From NCBI RefSeq assembly GCF_900105215.1, contig NZ_FOIP01000001.1, positions 2,482,501 to 2,546,500 on the forward strand: a DNA stretch of 64,000 bases, given 5' to 3'. The translations under genes and the position numbers were made by a program. The first letter of the stretch is position 1, and each line of letters opens with the position of its first letter. Of this stretch, positions 18,626-27,376 are shown one piece after another. The notes beneath the pieces are model-generated. The model had not been told where the DNA came from and did not search any database. It saw only the letters and a list, made by a program, of their open reading frames with translations. The stretch is from Lacrimispora sphenoides. GTDB lineage: Bacteria > Bacillota > Clostridia > Lachnospirales > Lachnospiraceae.

Positions 18626-19093
18626 ATGAAGTACTGGGAAGTTTATGAAAGTAAAATAGGACCTCTTACCATTCTATGTGATGATGAAGCGCTTCTAAGA
18701 ATTGATTTTGGGCGGACGGAGCCTTTGAATGCCGTAAGGGAGCGGACAGAACTGATCCGGAGAGCAGAAGGCCAATTGGAGGAATATATGGCTGGAAAGA
18801 GAACAGTGTTTGATCTGCCTCTTAAGCCGGAGGGAACGGAATTTCAAAGAAAGGTTTGGAATGCTTTGTTGCTGATTCCATACGGAGAGACGAAAAGCTA
18901 TAAGGATATTGCGGTCATGATTGATAATCCCAAAGGCTGCCGTGCGGTTGGCATGGCAAATAACCGCAATCCCATACCTGTCATCATTCCCTGCCACCGG
19001 GTGATAGGGGCCACCGGAAGCCTCATAGGATATGGCGGAGGCCTGGATATTAAAGTGAAGTTACTGGATCTGGAGCGCACAGAAGCTTCCTAA
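18626..19093 (+). CDS. ogt: Methylated-DNA--protein-cysteine methyltransferase (Ogt/MGMT type)
   Basis: 155 residues. The active-site motif IPCHRVIG carries the alkyl-acceptor Cys, preceded by VGMANNRNP with the Arg/Asn helix for base flipping. It repairs O6-alkylguanine by suicidal transfer to its own Cys. Length fits the family's single-domain form. The ATG follows AGAAAGAAGG. Alone in its own transcription unit. Confidence 0.93.
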   Translation: MKYWEVYESKIGPLTILCDDEALLRIDFGRTEPLNAVRERTELIRRAEGQLEEYMAGKRTVFDLPLKPEGTEFQRKVWNALLLIPYGETKSYKDIAVMIDNPKGCRAVGMANNRNPIPVIIPCHRVIGATGSLIGYGGGLDIKVKLLDLERTEAS

Positions 19094-19218
19094 TATAATT
19101 ATTAAGAATTTTTGGTGATTCTTTCAGTTCCTTTAATCCCCTATACATTTGATGCAGATAATGTTATAATCCTCATCGTCACCAGGAATGAGTTTGATGA
19201 TAATGAGGAGTGATTAAA

Positions 19219-19911
19219 ATGAGAAAAAACAAAATGTTGGCAGTAATAGCCATCGCCATGGCAGTTATGATGGCGGCTACGGGCTGTGGATCAAAAGATA
19301 ATGGGAAATCCTCGCAGGATAATCCTACAGAAGTAAGTGCTGCCGAGACGAAAGTAGCAGGTACAGATGAGACTACGTTAGGTGAGGATGAATCTGATAG
19401 TGAGGAAGACGGAACAAACGAAACCACCGAAACCACTGCTTCTGATGCAGGAAACTTAACTTCCGGCGTCTTTACATCGAAATCTGGAAAATATCAGATT
19501 ACACCGCCCGAGGGCTGGACCATTGAAGACGATGGAGATGAAAGCTCAGTCGCATTCACCTCTCCCAATGGCAATGATCTGCTGGAAGTTGTCTATGTAG
19601 AAGGAGATGACGCCGACGGAGCCAGAGAAGTCTATCCGGCTACCATGGAAGAATACAAGGAATTTGTCAGCCGTGGTGAGGATATGGAATTTGTCCGCTA
19701 TAATGTAGAAAACGGCAGCGACGGAAGCCAGACATTCCGCTATGCAATCCGGTATAAGACGAATCAGGATGGAGTCCGTTATTATGCAATTTCCGGTTCC
19801 TACAATGCTGCTACGAAGAAGTACATCAGTGCAGCAGGAACGATTGAATCACCGGACACTGCGGTAGAAGGTCAGATTGAAGCAGCACTGGATACTTTAA
19901 AACTGAAATAA
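19219..19911 (+). CDS. Lipoprotein of unknown function with acidic linker
   Basis: About 230 residues. The signal peptide ends AATGC, a lipobox, followed by a low-complexity acidic Thr/Glu/Asp/Ser-rich linker to about residue 80. A C-terminal domain begins KYQITPPEGWTIEDDGD and loosely resembles PsbP/DUF1795-type folds. It should be anchored on the outer face of the cell membrane. ATG 19219 with GAGGAG upstream is preferred to GTG 19210. Function not recognised. Confidence 0.8.
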   Translation: MRKNKMLAVIAIAMAVMMAATGCGSKDNGKSSQDNPTEVSAAETKVAGTDETTLGEDESDSEEDGTNETTETTASDAGNLTSGVFTSKSGKYQITPPEGWTIEDDGDESSVAFTSPNGNDLLEVVYVEGDDADGAREVYPATMEEYKEFVSRGEDMEFVRYNVENGSDGSQTFRYAIRYKTNQDGVRYYAISGSYNAATKKYISAAGTIESPDTAVEGQIEAALDTLKLK

Positions 19912-19934
19912 AACTGAAAAGTAAGATAAGAATT

Positions 19935-19978
19935 AAACAGGGGCAAAAGCAGGAATATCTGCTTTTGCCCCTGTTTTT
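19935..19978. terminator. Bidirectional terminator between lipoprotein and ABC ATPase
   Basis: An 18-bp perfect stem, AAACAGGGGCAAAAGCAG with its complement, flanked by A and T tracts. It serves the convergent lipoprotein (plus) and ABC operon (minus) genes; the ATPase stop codon lies within its T tract. Confidence 0.93.
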
Positions 19979-20555
19979 ACAGTTTTATAAGGGTGCCGTT
20001 AAGGAGTGGCACATCCTCCTCCTGGTGGGTGCTTATGATGACAAGCTTGTCACGGGTCTTTTCTTTGATGTATTGAATTACGGTTCGTTTTGTGTTCTCA
20101 TCAAGACCGGTAAAGGGTTCGTCCATTAAAATCATATCACAAGGGACTGACAAGGCTCTTACAATGGCAACCCGGCGCTTCATTCCCCCGCTTAAGGTAG
20201 ACACGGGGCGGGACAAGGCCTCTTCCGGAAGAAGCCTTAAAAGCTCTTCTCTGGCCTGTTTTCTGCTTCGGGAGGAACGACCGGGGATTACCATGGTAAT
20301 GTTGTCTACCGGGGTAAATGACTCACACAGACGGTTCTCCTGAAACACGGCGGAGGCTCTTGTGCCCTGAAGTCCTTCCATGGATCCGGAGTCGGCCTCT
20401 TCTAGTCCCAGAAGGATCCGGAAGAATGTGGTTTTTCCGGATCCTGAGGATCCCATGAGACAGTAGACCTGGCCGGAATGAAGGGATAGATTTACCTGCA
20501 TAAATACTTTAAGAGTCCCAAAGGATTTGGACAGATGATTTACCTTTAATTCCAT
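19977..20555 (-). CDS. ABC transporter ATP-binding protein, SsuB/TauB-like (short)
   Basis: 192 residues, shorter than the usual ~250 of this family, because it ends shortly after the switch-His segment VIISTHQEED. Walker A GSSGSGKTT (35-43), Q-loop VFQENRL, signature LSGGMKRR and Walker B MILMDEPFTGLD are all intact, so it should hydrolyse ATP. Last gene of a binding protein-permease-ATPase operon; its start is three bases from the permease stop. Confidence 0.9.
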   Translation of the reverse strand: MELKVNHLSKSFGTLKVFMQVNLSLHSGQVYCLMGSSGSGKTTFFRILLGLEEADSGSMEGLQGTRASAVFQENRLCESFTPVDNITMVIPGRSSRSRKQAREELLRLLPEEALSRPVSTLSGGMKRRVAIVRALSVPCDMILMDEPFTGLDENTKRTVIQYIKEKTRDKLVIISTHQEEDVPLLNGTLIKL

Positions 20556-20558
20556 GGA

Positions 20559-21329
20559 TCAGACCTCCTTTCTTTTATGGGATTTCCGGCCGGGACTTGC
20601 AAGGTTTAAAAGCCATAAAAAGAATTTTTCAAAAAGGGCGCTAATGACGATAATAACCAGGGTCCAGGCAAAAAGGTCCGCAGTACTTAAATAAATTTTT
20701 GCCATATAGAGTTTTTCGCCGATGGAATGGCTTGGGACGCCGATCACCTCGGCGGCAACCCCGGATTTCCAGCCCATGCCCAAAGCCACCCTGCAGCCGC
20801 TTATGAGGTAGGGAAGAAGGGCGGGGCGGTATATATAAAGGAGCTTCTTTTTGCCTTGCATACGGAACACCCGGGCCATTTCCAAAAGCTTTGGATCGGT
20901 ACTCATAAATCCTGCTATGGTATTTATGTAAATGATGGGGAATACCACAAGAAAGGCGATAAAAACGGACAAATTTTCAGAACCTACCCAGATCAGGGCC
21001 AGTATGACAAAGGAAGCTACCGGAACCGATTTTATCAGGGACATAAGCGGTTCCAGCAAATCCCTTAAAAGGGGGAAACGCCATGCAGCTCCCCCGGCCA
21101 GGATTCCTGAGCCAAAGGCCATAAGGAATCCAAGGCTTATCTTTCCAAAGGAGAGGGCAATGGTTAGCCAGAAGCCGGACTTGGCCCCCTGGACCCATAA
21201 AGCCTGGATCACCTCCAAAGGGCCTACCAGTATGATGCTGTTGTGCACGGACAGGCTTACTGCCTGCCACGCAAGAAGCCAGAGAAAGATGATACCGGCC
21301 TTTTTAGCCGGGAGGGCTGTTGGTTTCAT
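20559..21329 (-). CDS. ABC transporter permease, SsuC/ThiX-like
   Basis: 256 residues with about six membrane segments. The EAA-type coupling loop appears as LLEMARVFRMQGKKKLLYIYRPALLPYLISG. It belongs to the nitrate/sulfonate/HMP-type importer permeases. Second gene of the operon, 32 bases after the binding protein. Confidence 0.9.
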   Translation of the reverse strand: MKPTALPAKKAGIIFLWLLAWQAVSLSVHNSIILVGPLEVIQALWVQGAKSGFWLTIALSFGKISLGFLMAFGSGILAGGAAWRFPLLRDLLEPLMSLIKSVPVASFVILALIWVGSENLSVFIAFLVVFPIIYINTIAGFMSTDPKLLEMARVFRMQGKKKLLYIYRPALLPYLISGCRVALGMGWKSGVAAEVIGVPSHSIGEKLYMAKIYLSTADLFAWTLVIIVISALFEKFFLWLLNLASPGRKSHKRKEV

Positions 21330-21361
21330 AATGGGATTCTCCTTATAAAGCTTTACCTTTA

Positions 21362-22423
21362 TTATGGCATATAGTAGAAGTCATCGGCTGGCAGTGTTCC
21401 GCCTACGGAAGACGGCTCCATATCGAAAAGAACTTTTAAGTATCCGCTAAGCAGAGATTTCATCTGGTCTCCGTCTACATAGGTGATGCTGCAGTATGGG
21501 ATGGCCTTTTCAGCAACCGGGGCTTTTTCAATGATTCCGGCAGCAGCCACCAGAGCTGCGGTTTCGGCTACATTGGCATTGGCAAATTCCGCAGATTCCT
21601 TATGTTCCGCCATAAAGGTGGCAATGGCATCCCCATGGTCTTTGATCACGTCATTCCGGCAGATGGTAACCCCGGTCACCAGACTGCCGCCGCTTTCACC
21701 GGCTGTGGCATCCCACTCCTTTGTTAAGTCAAGAACCATTTTAAGGGAGTCATTCTGAGCCATGGCAGCTGTTACAAAGGGTTGGGGAAGAAGACCTACT
21801 GCATCAGGCTTTTCCTTCAGGATAGAAACGACCTCAGCGGCTTCGGATTTATATTCCAGGGTTACGTCGTCAGCGGTTAAGCCGCTGGCTTTAAGCACAT
21901 GCTGAAGGGCATAGTCCGGTGTGGTTCCCTTGCCGGTCAAGTAAACGGTCTTACCCTTTAAGTCTGCGGCTGTTTTAATGGAATCATCGGCGGATACCCC
22001 GTAGAGAACACCCAGGGTGTTAATATCCAGGACGGTCACCTCATGATTGGTTTTGTTATAAATAATAGAGGCCATATTGGCAGGTACAAGGGCGACATCC
22101 AATTCTTTGCTTACAATTTTTCCAAGGAGTTCGTCAGCAGCGGTTACCATGGTAAAATCATAGGAGCCTTCTGCATTGCCTTTTTCAGACTGGTCCATCA
22201 GCTTTACAAGGCCCATAGAGGTAGGCCCTTTTAAGGAACCGATCTTTAAGGTATAACGATCAGCAGGTTCTTGGGCTTTTGACGTTTCTTCTGCTGTCTC
22301 AGAGGTGGATTCCTTTTCAGAGACTGATGTTGCCTGGGGGTTTTCAGCGCCGCCCTTTGCACAGCCGGAGAGTACGGCAGCCGTTACGGCAAACGCCATC
22401 AATAGGGATAATGTTTTTTTCAT
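21362..22423 (-). CDS. ABC transporter substrate-binding lipoprotein, NMT1/THI5-like
   Basis: About 353 residues. Signal peptide ends VLSGC and is followed by a Ser/Thr/Glu-rich linker. The mature domain has the COG0715-like layout (LKIGSLKGPTSMGLVKLM, then ELDVALVPANMASIIYN and AADLKGKTVYLTGKG). Substrate unknown; relatives carry sulfonates, nitrate or thiamine precursors. Start at 22423 chosen after GTGAGGATC, rejecting an in-frame GTG at 22435. It is preceded by a leader with a terminator hairpin, so its expression is probably controlled by attenuation. Confidence 0.88.
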   Translation of the reverse strand: MKKTLSLLMAFAVTAAVLSGCAKGGAENPQATSVSEKESTSETAEETSKAQEPADRYTLKIGSLKGPTSMGLVKLMDQSEKGNAEGSYDFTMVTAADELLGKIVSKELDVALVPANMASIIYNKTNHEVTVLDINTLGVLYGVSADDSIKTAADLKGKTVYLTGKGTTPDYALQHVLKASGLTADDVTLEYKSEAAEVVSILKEKPDAVGLLPQPFVTAAMAQNDSLKMVLDLTKEWDATAGESGGSLVTGVTICRNDVIKDHGDAIATFMAEHKESAEFANANVAETAALVAAAGIIEKAPVAEKAIPYCSITYVDGDQMKSLLSGYLKVLFDMEPSSVGGTLPADDFYYMP

Positions 22424-22439
22424 AATGATCCTCACTTTC

Positions 22440-22568
22440 TGTCCGTACCTGTTATAGTTCTTTTTTCTTTACGTCCATCAAAAAATCCCACACCAAAAGG
22501 CATGGGATATCCGGTTTACGTATTCTCCTCGCCTTCGCCGTCAGGGATCCTTCCGGGTTAGTACGAAC
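22440..22568 (-). promoter_or_regulatory. Structured 5' leader with attenuator-like terminator, class unknown
   Basis: Transcript predicted from about 22568. A possible outer stem joins GGTGTTCGTA near the 5' end to TACGTAAACC about 50 bases later (8 of 10 pairs), enclosing CCGGAAGG and GGCGAAGGC segments. It is followed by a perfect terminator hairpin ATCCCATGCC-TTTT-GGTGTGGGAT plus six T (22508-22479), all before the ABC operon. The 5' GGTGT repeats the terminator's 3' arm and could form an alternative pairing. It does not match riboswitch consensus motifs I know, including TPP, SAM-I, THF, cobalamin and guanidine-I. Confidence 0.6.
22479..22508 (-). terminator. Intrinsic terminator in the leader of the NMT1-like ABC operon
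   Basis: Minus strand ATCCCATGCC, TTTT loop, GGTGTGGGAT and then six T residues. It lies between the promoter and the first gene of the operon, so it can only act as an attenuator. Confidence 0.85.
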
Positions 22569-22574
22569 ACCTTC

Positions 22575-22604
22575 AGTATATCATTATTCCCCCATATTTG
22601 TCAA
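22575..22604 (-). promoter_or_regulatory. Promoter of the NMT1-like ABC operon
   Basis: Minus strand TTGACA (22604-22599), 18-base spacer, TATACT (22580-22575). Transcription would start near 22568. Confidence 0.75.
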
Positions 22605-22696
22605 AATATAGATACAGATATATTGGCAGATGTGGTATACTGTATATACCTATGACGATCAAGTCTGACGGTAACAATGAAAGGAGAAAATGGTAT

Positions 22697-23527
22697 ATGA
22701 ATGAAGTATATGCAAAGCTTAAAAATTGTTTGGAAAGTGTGCGGGAGAAGACTGACTTTGTCCCGGAGATAGCTCTGATCCTGGGGTCCGGCCTTGGGGA
22801 ATATGCAGAGGAGATAAAGGTTGAGACCTCCATTGATTATAAAGACATTGAAGGATTTCCGATTTCAACGGTGGCAGGCCATAAAGGAAGGTTTGTATTC
22901 GGATATGTAAATGATGTTCCGGTGGTTATCATGCAGGGACGGGTTCATTTTTATGAGGGATATCCAATGACGGATGTGGTGCTTCCGGCCAGGCTTATGG
23001 GACTTTTAGGAGCAAAGGTCCTGTTTTTAACCAATGCCTGCGGCGGTGTTAACAAAGAGTTTAAGGCGGGTGATTTCATGCTCATAAGGGATCATATCGC
23101 GAGCTTTGTTCCGTCTCCGTTAATTGGGGCAAATTTAGAAGAGCTGGGACCCAGATTCCCGGATATGAGTGATGTTTATAGCAGAGAGCTTCAGCAGACC
23201 ATCAGAGAGGCTGCAGGAGGAGAAGAAATCGGCCTTAGAGAGGGTATTTACATGCAGCTTTCCGGTCCGGCGTATGAATCTCCGACAGAGGTACAGATGT
23301 GCCGCATTCTGGGAGCTGATGCGGTAGGAATGAGCACAGCCTGTGAAGCAGTTGCAGCAAACCACATGGGGATGAAGGTTTGCGGCATTTCCTGTATCAC
23401 CAATATGGCCTGCGGCATTACGGATCAGCCTTTAAGCCATGGAGAGGTACAAGAGACGGCAGACCGGGTTGCACCTTTGTTTAAAAGATTGATTACGGCA
23501 TCTATTACAAAGATCGCAGGTAAATAA
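22697..23527 (+). CDS. punA: Purine nucleoside phosphorylase, trimeric class I
   Basis: 276 residues from ATG 22697, which follows AAAGGAG; the longer upstream frame runs into the divergent promoter. Family motifs: ILGSGLG, VAGHKGRFV, GRVHFYEGY, LTNACGG, LSGPAYESPTE and GADAVGMSTACEAVAA. It splits purine nucleosides with phosphate to base and ribose 1-phosphate. It lies 15 bases before an adenine deaminase gene, giving a purine salvage operon. Confidence 0.93.
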   Translation: MNEVYAKLKNCLESVREKTDFVPEIALILGSGLGEYAEEIKVETSIDYKDIEGFPISTVAGHKGRFVFGYVNDVPVVIMQGRVHFYEGYPMTDVVLPARLMGLLGAKVLFLTNACGGVNKEFKAGDFMLIRDHIASFVPSPLIGANLEELGPRFPDMSDVYSRELQQTIREAAGGEEIGLREGIYMQLSGPAYESPTEVQMCRILGADAVGMSTACEAVAANHMGMKVCGISCITNMACGITDQPLSHGEVQETADRVAPLFKRLITASITKIAGK

Positions 23528-23542
23528 AAGGAGGAGTTTCTT

Positions 23543-25294
23543 ATGGATCGGTTGTTAGCTGAACGGGTTTTGGCAGCATCAGGGGCAAAAAAGGCGTCCC
23601 TGGTGCTAAAGAATGCCAGGGTGGTCAATGTTTTTACGGCTGAGCTGGAAAACGGAGATATTGCCATCGAGGAAGGTTACATAGTAGGAGTTGGAGAATA
23701 TGAGGGACAGACAGAGATCGAGCTGGGGGGCGCGGTGGTTTGTCCAGGACTGATTGACGGCCATATTCACCTGGAAAGCTCCATGGTTGCACCGGGAGAA
23801 TTTGAACGCTCTGTGGTGCCTCATGGGACTCAGGCGGTTATTACGGATCCTCACGAGATCGCCAATGTGGCGGGAGCGGAAGGGATCCGCTTTATGATGG
23901 AGCGGACGAAGGGACTTACCCTTGATGTGTATTTCATGCTCCCCTCCTGTGTACCGGCAACAGGACTGGATGAATCGGGTGCTGTCCTGGCGGCTGAGAA
24001 TCTTTCCCCTCTCTATGAAGAGGAGCGGGTGCTGGGCCTTGCAGAGCTTATGAACTCCTACGGAACCGTAAGGGCAGACCGTGGAATCCTTGATAAGATA
24101 GAGGAGGCCAGGAACAGGAATCTCTTAATTGACGGTCATGCTCCCGGGCTTACCGGCAGGGAGCTTAATGCCTATGTGACTGCCGGAGTGCAGTCGGACC
24201 ATGAATGCTCCGATTGGGAAGAGGCCGTGGAAAAGCTTAAGAGAGGCCAGTGGATCATGATCCGGGAGGGCACGGCAGCCAGGAATTTAAATGCCCTTAT
24301 GCCCCTGTTTAAGGAGCCGTATTACCACCGCTGCATGCTGGTTACTGATGACAAGCATCCAGGGGATTTGATCCGGCTGGGGCATTTAGACTATATCATT
24401 AAGAAGGCCATTAGCCTGGGTGCTGATCCGGTTCATGCGGTCATGATGGCATCCCTTCATCCGGCTGGGTATTTCGGGCTTCGGGATGTAGGAGCCGTTG
24501 CACCGGGATATAAGGCAAACTTTATTGTTGTTTCCGATCTCAATGAATTTGAGGTAAAGCAGGTATATAAAAATGGAAAGCTGGTGGCGGAAAACGGAGC
24601 AATGAAGGAGGAAATCCTTGCAGCTGAAGAACGGAGCGTGGAAACGCCTGTCAGAGTGGGAGATTCCTTCCATTTAGACGAGATTCGTCCGGAAGATTTC
24701 CATATAAAGAAAAAAGGCAATACCATCCGGGTAATTTGTCTCACTCCCGGAGAGCTTACCACCAAATCCCTTTTGGCCCCATGGGTAGAAAAGGTGGGGG
24801 TCGCTCCCGGCGTCAACATTGAGCAGGACATCGTGAAAATGGCAGTGCTGGAACGCCATCATAATACCGGCCATATGGGACTCGGCTTTTTAGGGGGGTA
24901 TGGCTTAAAACGGGGCGCAGTGGCCACCAGCATTGCCCACGATTCCCATAACCTGATTGTTGCAGGGACCAATGATGAAGATATGGCTCTTGCTGCCAAC
25001 ATTGTGAGGAAGAACCGGGGCGGCCTGGCGGTCGTGGCCGATGGAAAGCTTTTAGGTGAGCTGCCTCTTCCCATTGCAGGTCTTATGAGCGAGGAGCCGG
25101 CTGAATGGGTGGATGAAAAGCTGGAAGAACTAAAGGCCCAGACTAGAAGTCTTGGAATCGGTGACAGCATCGATCCTTTCATGACCCTTGCTTTTGCAAG
25201 CCTTCCGGTAATTCCCGAGCTGCGGCTGAATACATATGGCCTTATTGACGTAGAGAAACAGGAGATTTTAGAGACAATTATTTCCTGTATGTGA
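23543..25294 (+). CDS. ade: Adenine deaminase
   Basis: 583 residues, full length for the Ade/AdeC amidohydrolase family. Metal-binding motif GHIHLESSMV, then TDPHEIANVAG, IDGHAPGL, and the C-terminal NTGHMGLGFLGGYGLKRGA and AHDSHNLIVAGTND. It converts adenine to hypoxanthine, continuing salvage from the phosphorylase upstream. The ATG follows AAAGGAGGAG. Confidence 0.95.
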   Translation: MDRLLAERVLAASGAKKASLVLKNARVVNVFTAELENGDIAIEEGYIVGVGEYEGQTEIELGGAVVCPGLIDGHIHLESSMVAPGEFERSVVPHGTQAVITDPHEIANVAGAEGIRFMMERTKGLTLDVYFMLPSCVPATGLDESGAVLAAENLSPLYEEERVLGLAELMNSYGTVRADRGILDKIEEARNRNLLIDGHAPGLTGRELNAYVTAGVQSDHECSDWEEAVEKLKRGQWIMIREGTAARNLNALMPLFKEPYYHRCMLVTDDKHPGDLIRLGHLDYIIKKAISLGADPVHAVMMASLHPAGYFGLRDVGAVAPGYKANFIVVSDLNEFEVKQVYKNGKLVAENGAMKEEILAAEERSVETPVRVGDSFHLDEIRPEDFHIKKKGNTIRVICLTPGELTTKSLLAPWVEKVGVAPGVNIEQDIVKMAVLERHHNTGHMGLGFLGGYGLKRGAVATSIAHDSHNLIVAGTNDEDMALAANIVRKNRGGLAVVADGKLLGELPLPIAGLMSEEPAEWVDEKLEELKAQTRSLGIGDSIDPFMTLAFASLPVIPELRLNTYGLIDVEKQEILETIISCM

Positions 25295-25322
25295 AAAAGA
25301 ACAGGAAATCGGTAAAAAAATA

Positions 25323-25351
25323 TTGATAGAAATATAACGATGTGCGATAAT
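25323..25351 (+). promoter_or_regulatory. Promoter of the hfs-like hydrogenase operon
   Basis: TTGATA (25323-25328), 17-base spacer, GATAAT (25346-25351), ending 52 bases before the first ATG. Putative, based on hexamer match and spacing. Confidence 0.6.
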
Positions 25352-25403
25352 GTTCCAAAAGGGCAATTGAATGTAAGGTAATAAATTTGGAGGGAGAATA
25401 TTC

Positions 25404-25643
25404 ATGAGAGTAACAATATGTATAGGTAGCGCATGTCATTTAAAGGGTTCCAGAGATATCATCGCACAGCTGCAGACCCTTGTGAAGGAGAACCACCTGG
25501 AGGATAAGGTGGATCTAAACGGGTCTTTTTGCTGCGGCGATTGTGTAAATGGCGTCTGTGTGACCGTGGAAGGTCAGTTATACTCTTTAAAACCAGAAGA
25601 AACAAAGGAGTTTTTTGACAAAGAGATCATGGGGAGGCTGTAA
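25404..25643 (+). CDS. hfsA: Thioredoxin-like [2Fe-2S] ferredoxin domain protein (HfsA-like)
   Basis: 79 residues. The four Cys pattern CIGSACHLKGS and FCCGDCVNGVC is that of NuoE/HndA-type thioredoxin-fold [2Fe-2S] domains, here as a stand-alone protein. Two bases separate it from the next gene. Together with the following genes it matches the hfsABCD layout described in Thermoanaerobacterium, so it probably passes electrons to or from the hydrogenase-like subunits. Confidence 0.85.
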   Translation: MRVTICIGSACHLKGSRDIIAQLQTLVKENHLEDKVDLNGSFCCGDCVNGVCVTVEGQLYSLKPEETKEFFDKEIMGRL

Positions 25644-25645
25644 TC

Positions 25646-27376
25646 ATGGGAATCATTGATTTCAAGGCTACTAAATGCAAACATTGCTATAAATGTATTC
25701 GTAATTGCGAAGTCAAGGCAGTCATGATTAAAGATGAGCGGGCTGAAATTATGCCGGATAAGTGCATTTTATGCGGAAAATGCATGCAGGTATGTCCTCA
25801 GTCAGCAAAAACTCTCATAAGTGATCTGGATCTGGTAAAGAGTTACATTGACGCAGGGATCCGGACGGTTATCTCCCTGGCACCATCTTATATGGGATTG
25901 TTAAACTATAAGACCATCGGCCAGGTTAACGGTGCGCTGCGGAAGCTGGGATTTTATGACGTAAGGGAGACTTCGGAAGGGGCGGCTGTTGTAACAGCGG
26001 AATATGCCAGGCTTTTAAGTGAAGGGAAGATGGAGAACATCATCACCACCTGCTGCCCCAGCGTCAATGATTTGATCGAGATTTATTACCCCCAGCTGAT
26101 TCCACATATGGCTCCTGTGGTATCTCCTATGATTGCCCATGGAAAGATGTTAAAAGAAGAACTGGGAACTGAGGTAAAGGTGGTTTTCCTTGGACCGTGC
26201 ATCGCAAAGAAAAAGGAAGCTGGAGACCCCCGTCATGATGGCTATATTGATGCTGTCCTGAATTTCAATGATATTTCCAGGTGGCTTTCTGAAGAGGAAA
26301 TCACCATTGAAGACTGCGAGGATATCCCGTTTGTAAGGAACCCCAGAATCAACCGCCTTTATCCGGTTACCAATGGAGTGGTAAATTCTGTTCTGGCCAC
26401 GGAAGAGGAACGGGATGGATACCGGAAATTTTATGTCCATGGCTGCCTCAACTGCATGGATTTGTGCGAAAGCATGCTGCGGGGAGGAATTAAGGGCTGC
26501 TTTATTGAGATGAATATGTGCTCTGGCGGCTGCATCAAGGGTCCCACCGTAGAGGACGAGAACGTATCCAGATTCAAGATCAAGCTGGATATGGAGGAAT
26601 CCATTGAAAAGGATCCGGTACCAAGGGAGGAGCTGGCCCCTGTTATGGAACGACTCTCCTTTCGGAAGCTGTTCCTGGACCGTGCACCCAAAGATGCCAT
26701 GCCAACTGAAGTCCAGATTCAGGAGATATTAAAAATGACCGGAAAGACCAGGCCGGAGGATGAATTAAACTGCGGCGCCTGCGGTTATTCCACCTGCCGG
26801 GAAAAGGCCATAGCGGTTTTCCAGAAAAAGGCAGAGCTTAATATGTGCATTCCATTTATGCATGAAAAATCAGAGTCATTATCCAATCTCGTGATGCAAA
26901 CCTCTCCCAATATTGTTCTGATCGTGGATAAAGATATGAAAATTTTAGAGTATTCTGCAGTGGGAGAAAAGTATTTTGGAAAAACCAGGCAGGAAGCTTT
27001 GACCATGTATTTATATGAACTCATTGATCCTTCAGATTTCCAGTGGGTTTATAATACCCACCAGAAGATCCATGGAAAAAAGGTGACTTATGGGGAATAC
27101 CATATTTCCACTCTTCAGAATATTCTTTACATTGAAAAAGAAGATGTGGTATTAGCCACCTTCATAGATATCACCAAAGAGGAAGAACAGGCAAAACAGG
27201 ACTACGAACAGAAACTGGAAACCATTGCCCTGGCACAGAAGGTCATTCACAAGCAGATGATGGTGGCCCAGGAAATTGCTGGTCTCTTAGGGGAAACCAC
27301 GGCGGAGACCAAGACTACCTTAACGAAGCTTTGCAGATCCTTACTGGATGAGGGAAATGAAGGTGAGGTTAAGTGA
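25646..27376 (+). CDS. hfsB: Sensory [FeFe]-hydrogenase-like protein with FeS and PAS domains (HfsB-like, group C)
   Basis: 576 residues. Two [4Fe-4S] motifs at the N terminus (CKHCYKCIRNCEV, CILCGKCMQVCPQ), then the H-cluster domain with TTCCPSV, LGPCIAKKKE and NMCSGGCIKGP. A four-Cys Fe-S domain (LNCGACGYSTCREKA) and a PAS domain with a short C-terminal helix follow. This is the group C sensory hydrogenase layout. The L2 motif has Gly in place of Met, which is usual outside group A. It probably senses H2 or redox state and signals to the SpoIIE-type phosphatase encoded next, whose start overlaps its stop. Confidence 0.88.
   Translation: MGIIDFKATKCKHCYKCIRNCEVKAVMIKDERAEIMPDKCILCGKCMQVCPQSAKTLISDLDLVKSYIDAGIRTVISLAPSYMGLLNYKTIGQVNGALRKLGFYDVRETSEGAAVVTAEYARLLSEGKMENIITTCCPSVNDLIEIYYPQLIPHMAPVVSPMIAHGKMLKEELGTEVKVVFLGPCIAKKKEAGDPRHDGYIDAVLNFNDISRWLSEEEITIEDCEDIPFVRNPRINRLYPVTNGVVNSVLATEEERDGYRKFYVHGCLNCMDLCESMLRGGIKGCFIEMNMCSGGCIKGPTVEDENVSRFKIKLDMEESIEKDPVPREELAPVMERLSFRKLFLDRAPKDAMPTEVQIQEILKMTGKTRPEDELNCGACGYSTCREKAIAVFQKKAELNMCIPFMHEKSESLSNLVMQTSPNIVLIVDKDMKILEYSAVGEKYFGKTRQEALTMYLYELIDPSDFQWVYNTHQKIHGKKVTYGEYHISTLQNILYIEKEDVVLATFIDITKEEEQAKQDYEQKLETIALAQKVIHKQMMVAQEIAGLLGETTAETKTTLTKLCRSLLDEGNEGEVK

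Noticed and set aside
22697..25294. Purine riboswitch upstream of the phosphorylase gene
   Set aside because: The upstream region has no purine-riboswitch consensus and is occupied by the divergent promoter and leader of the ABC operon.
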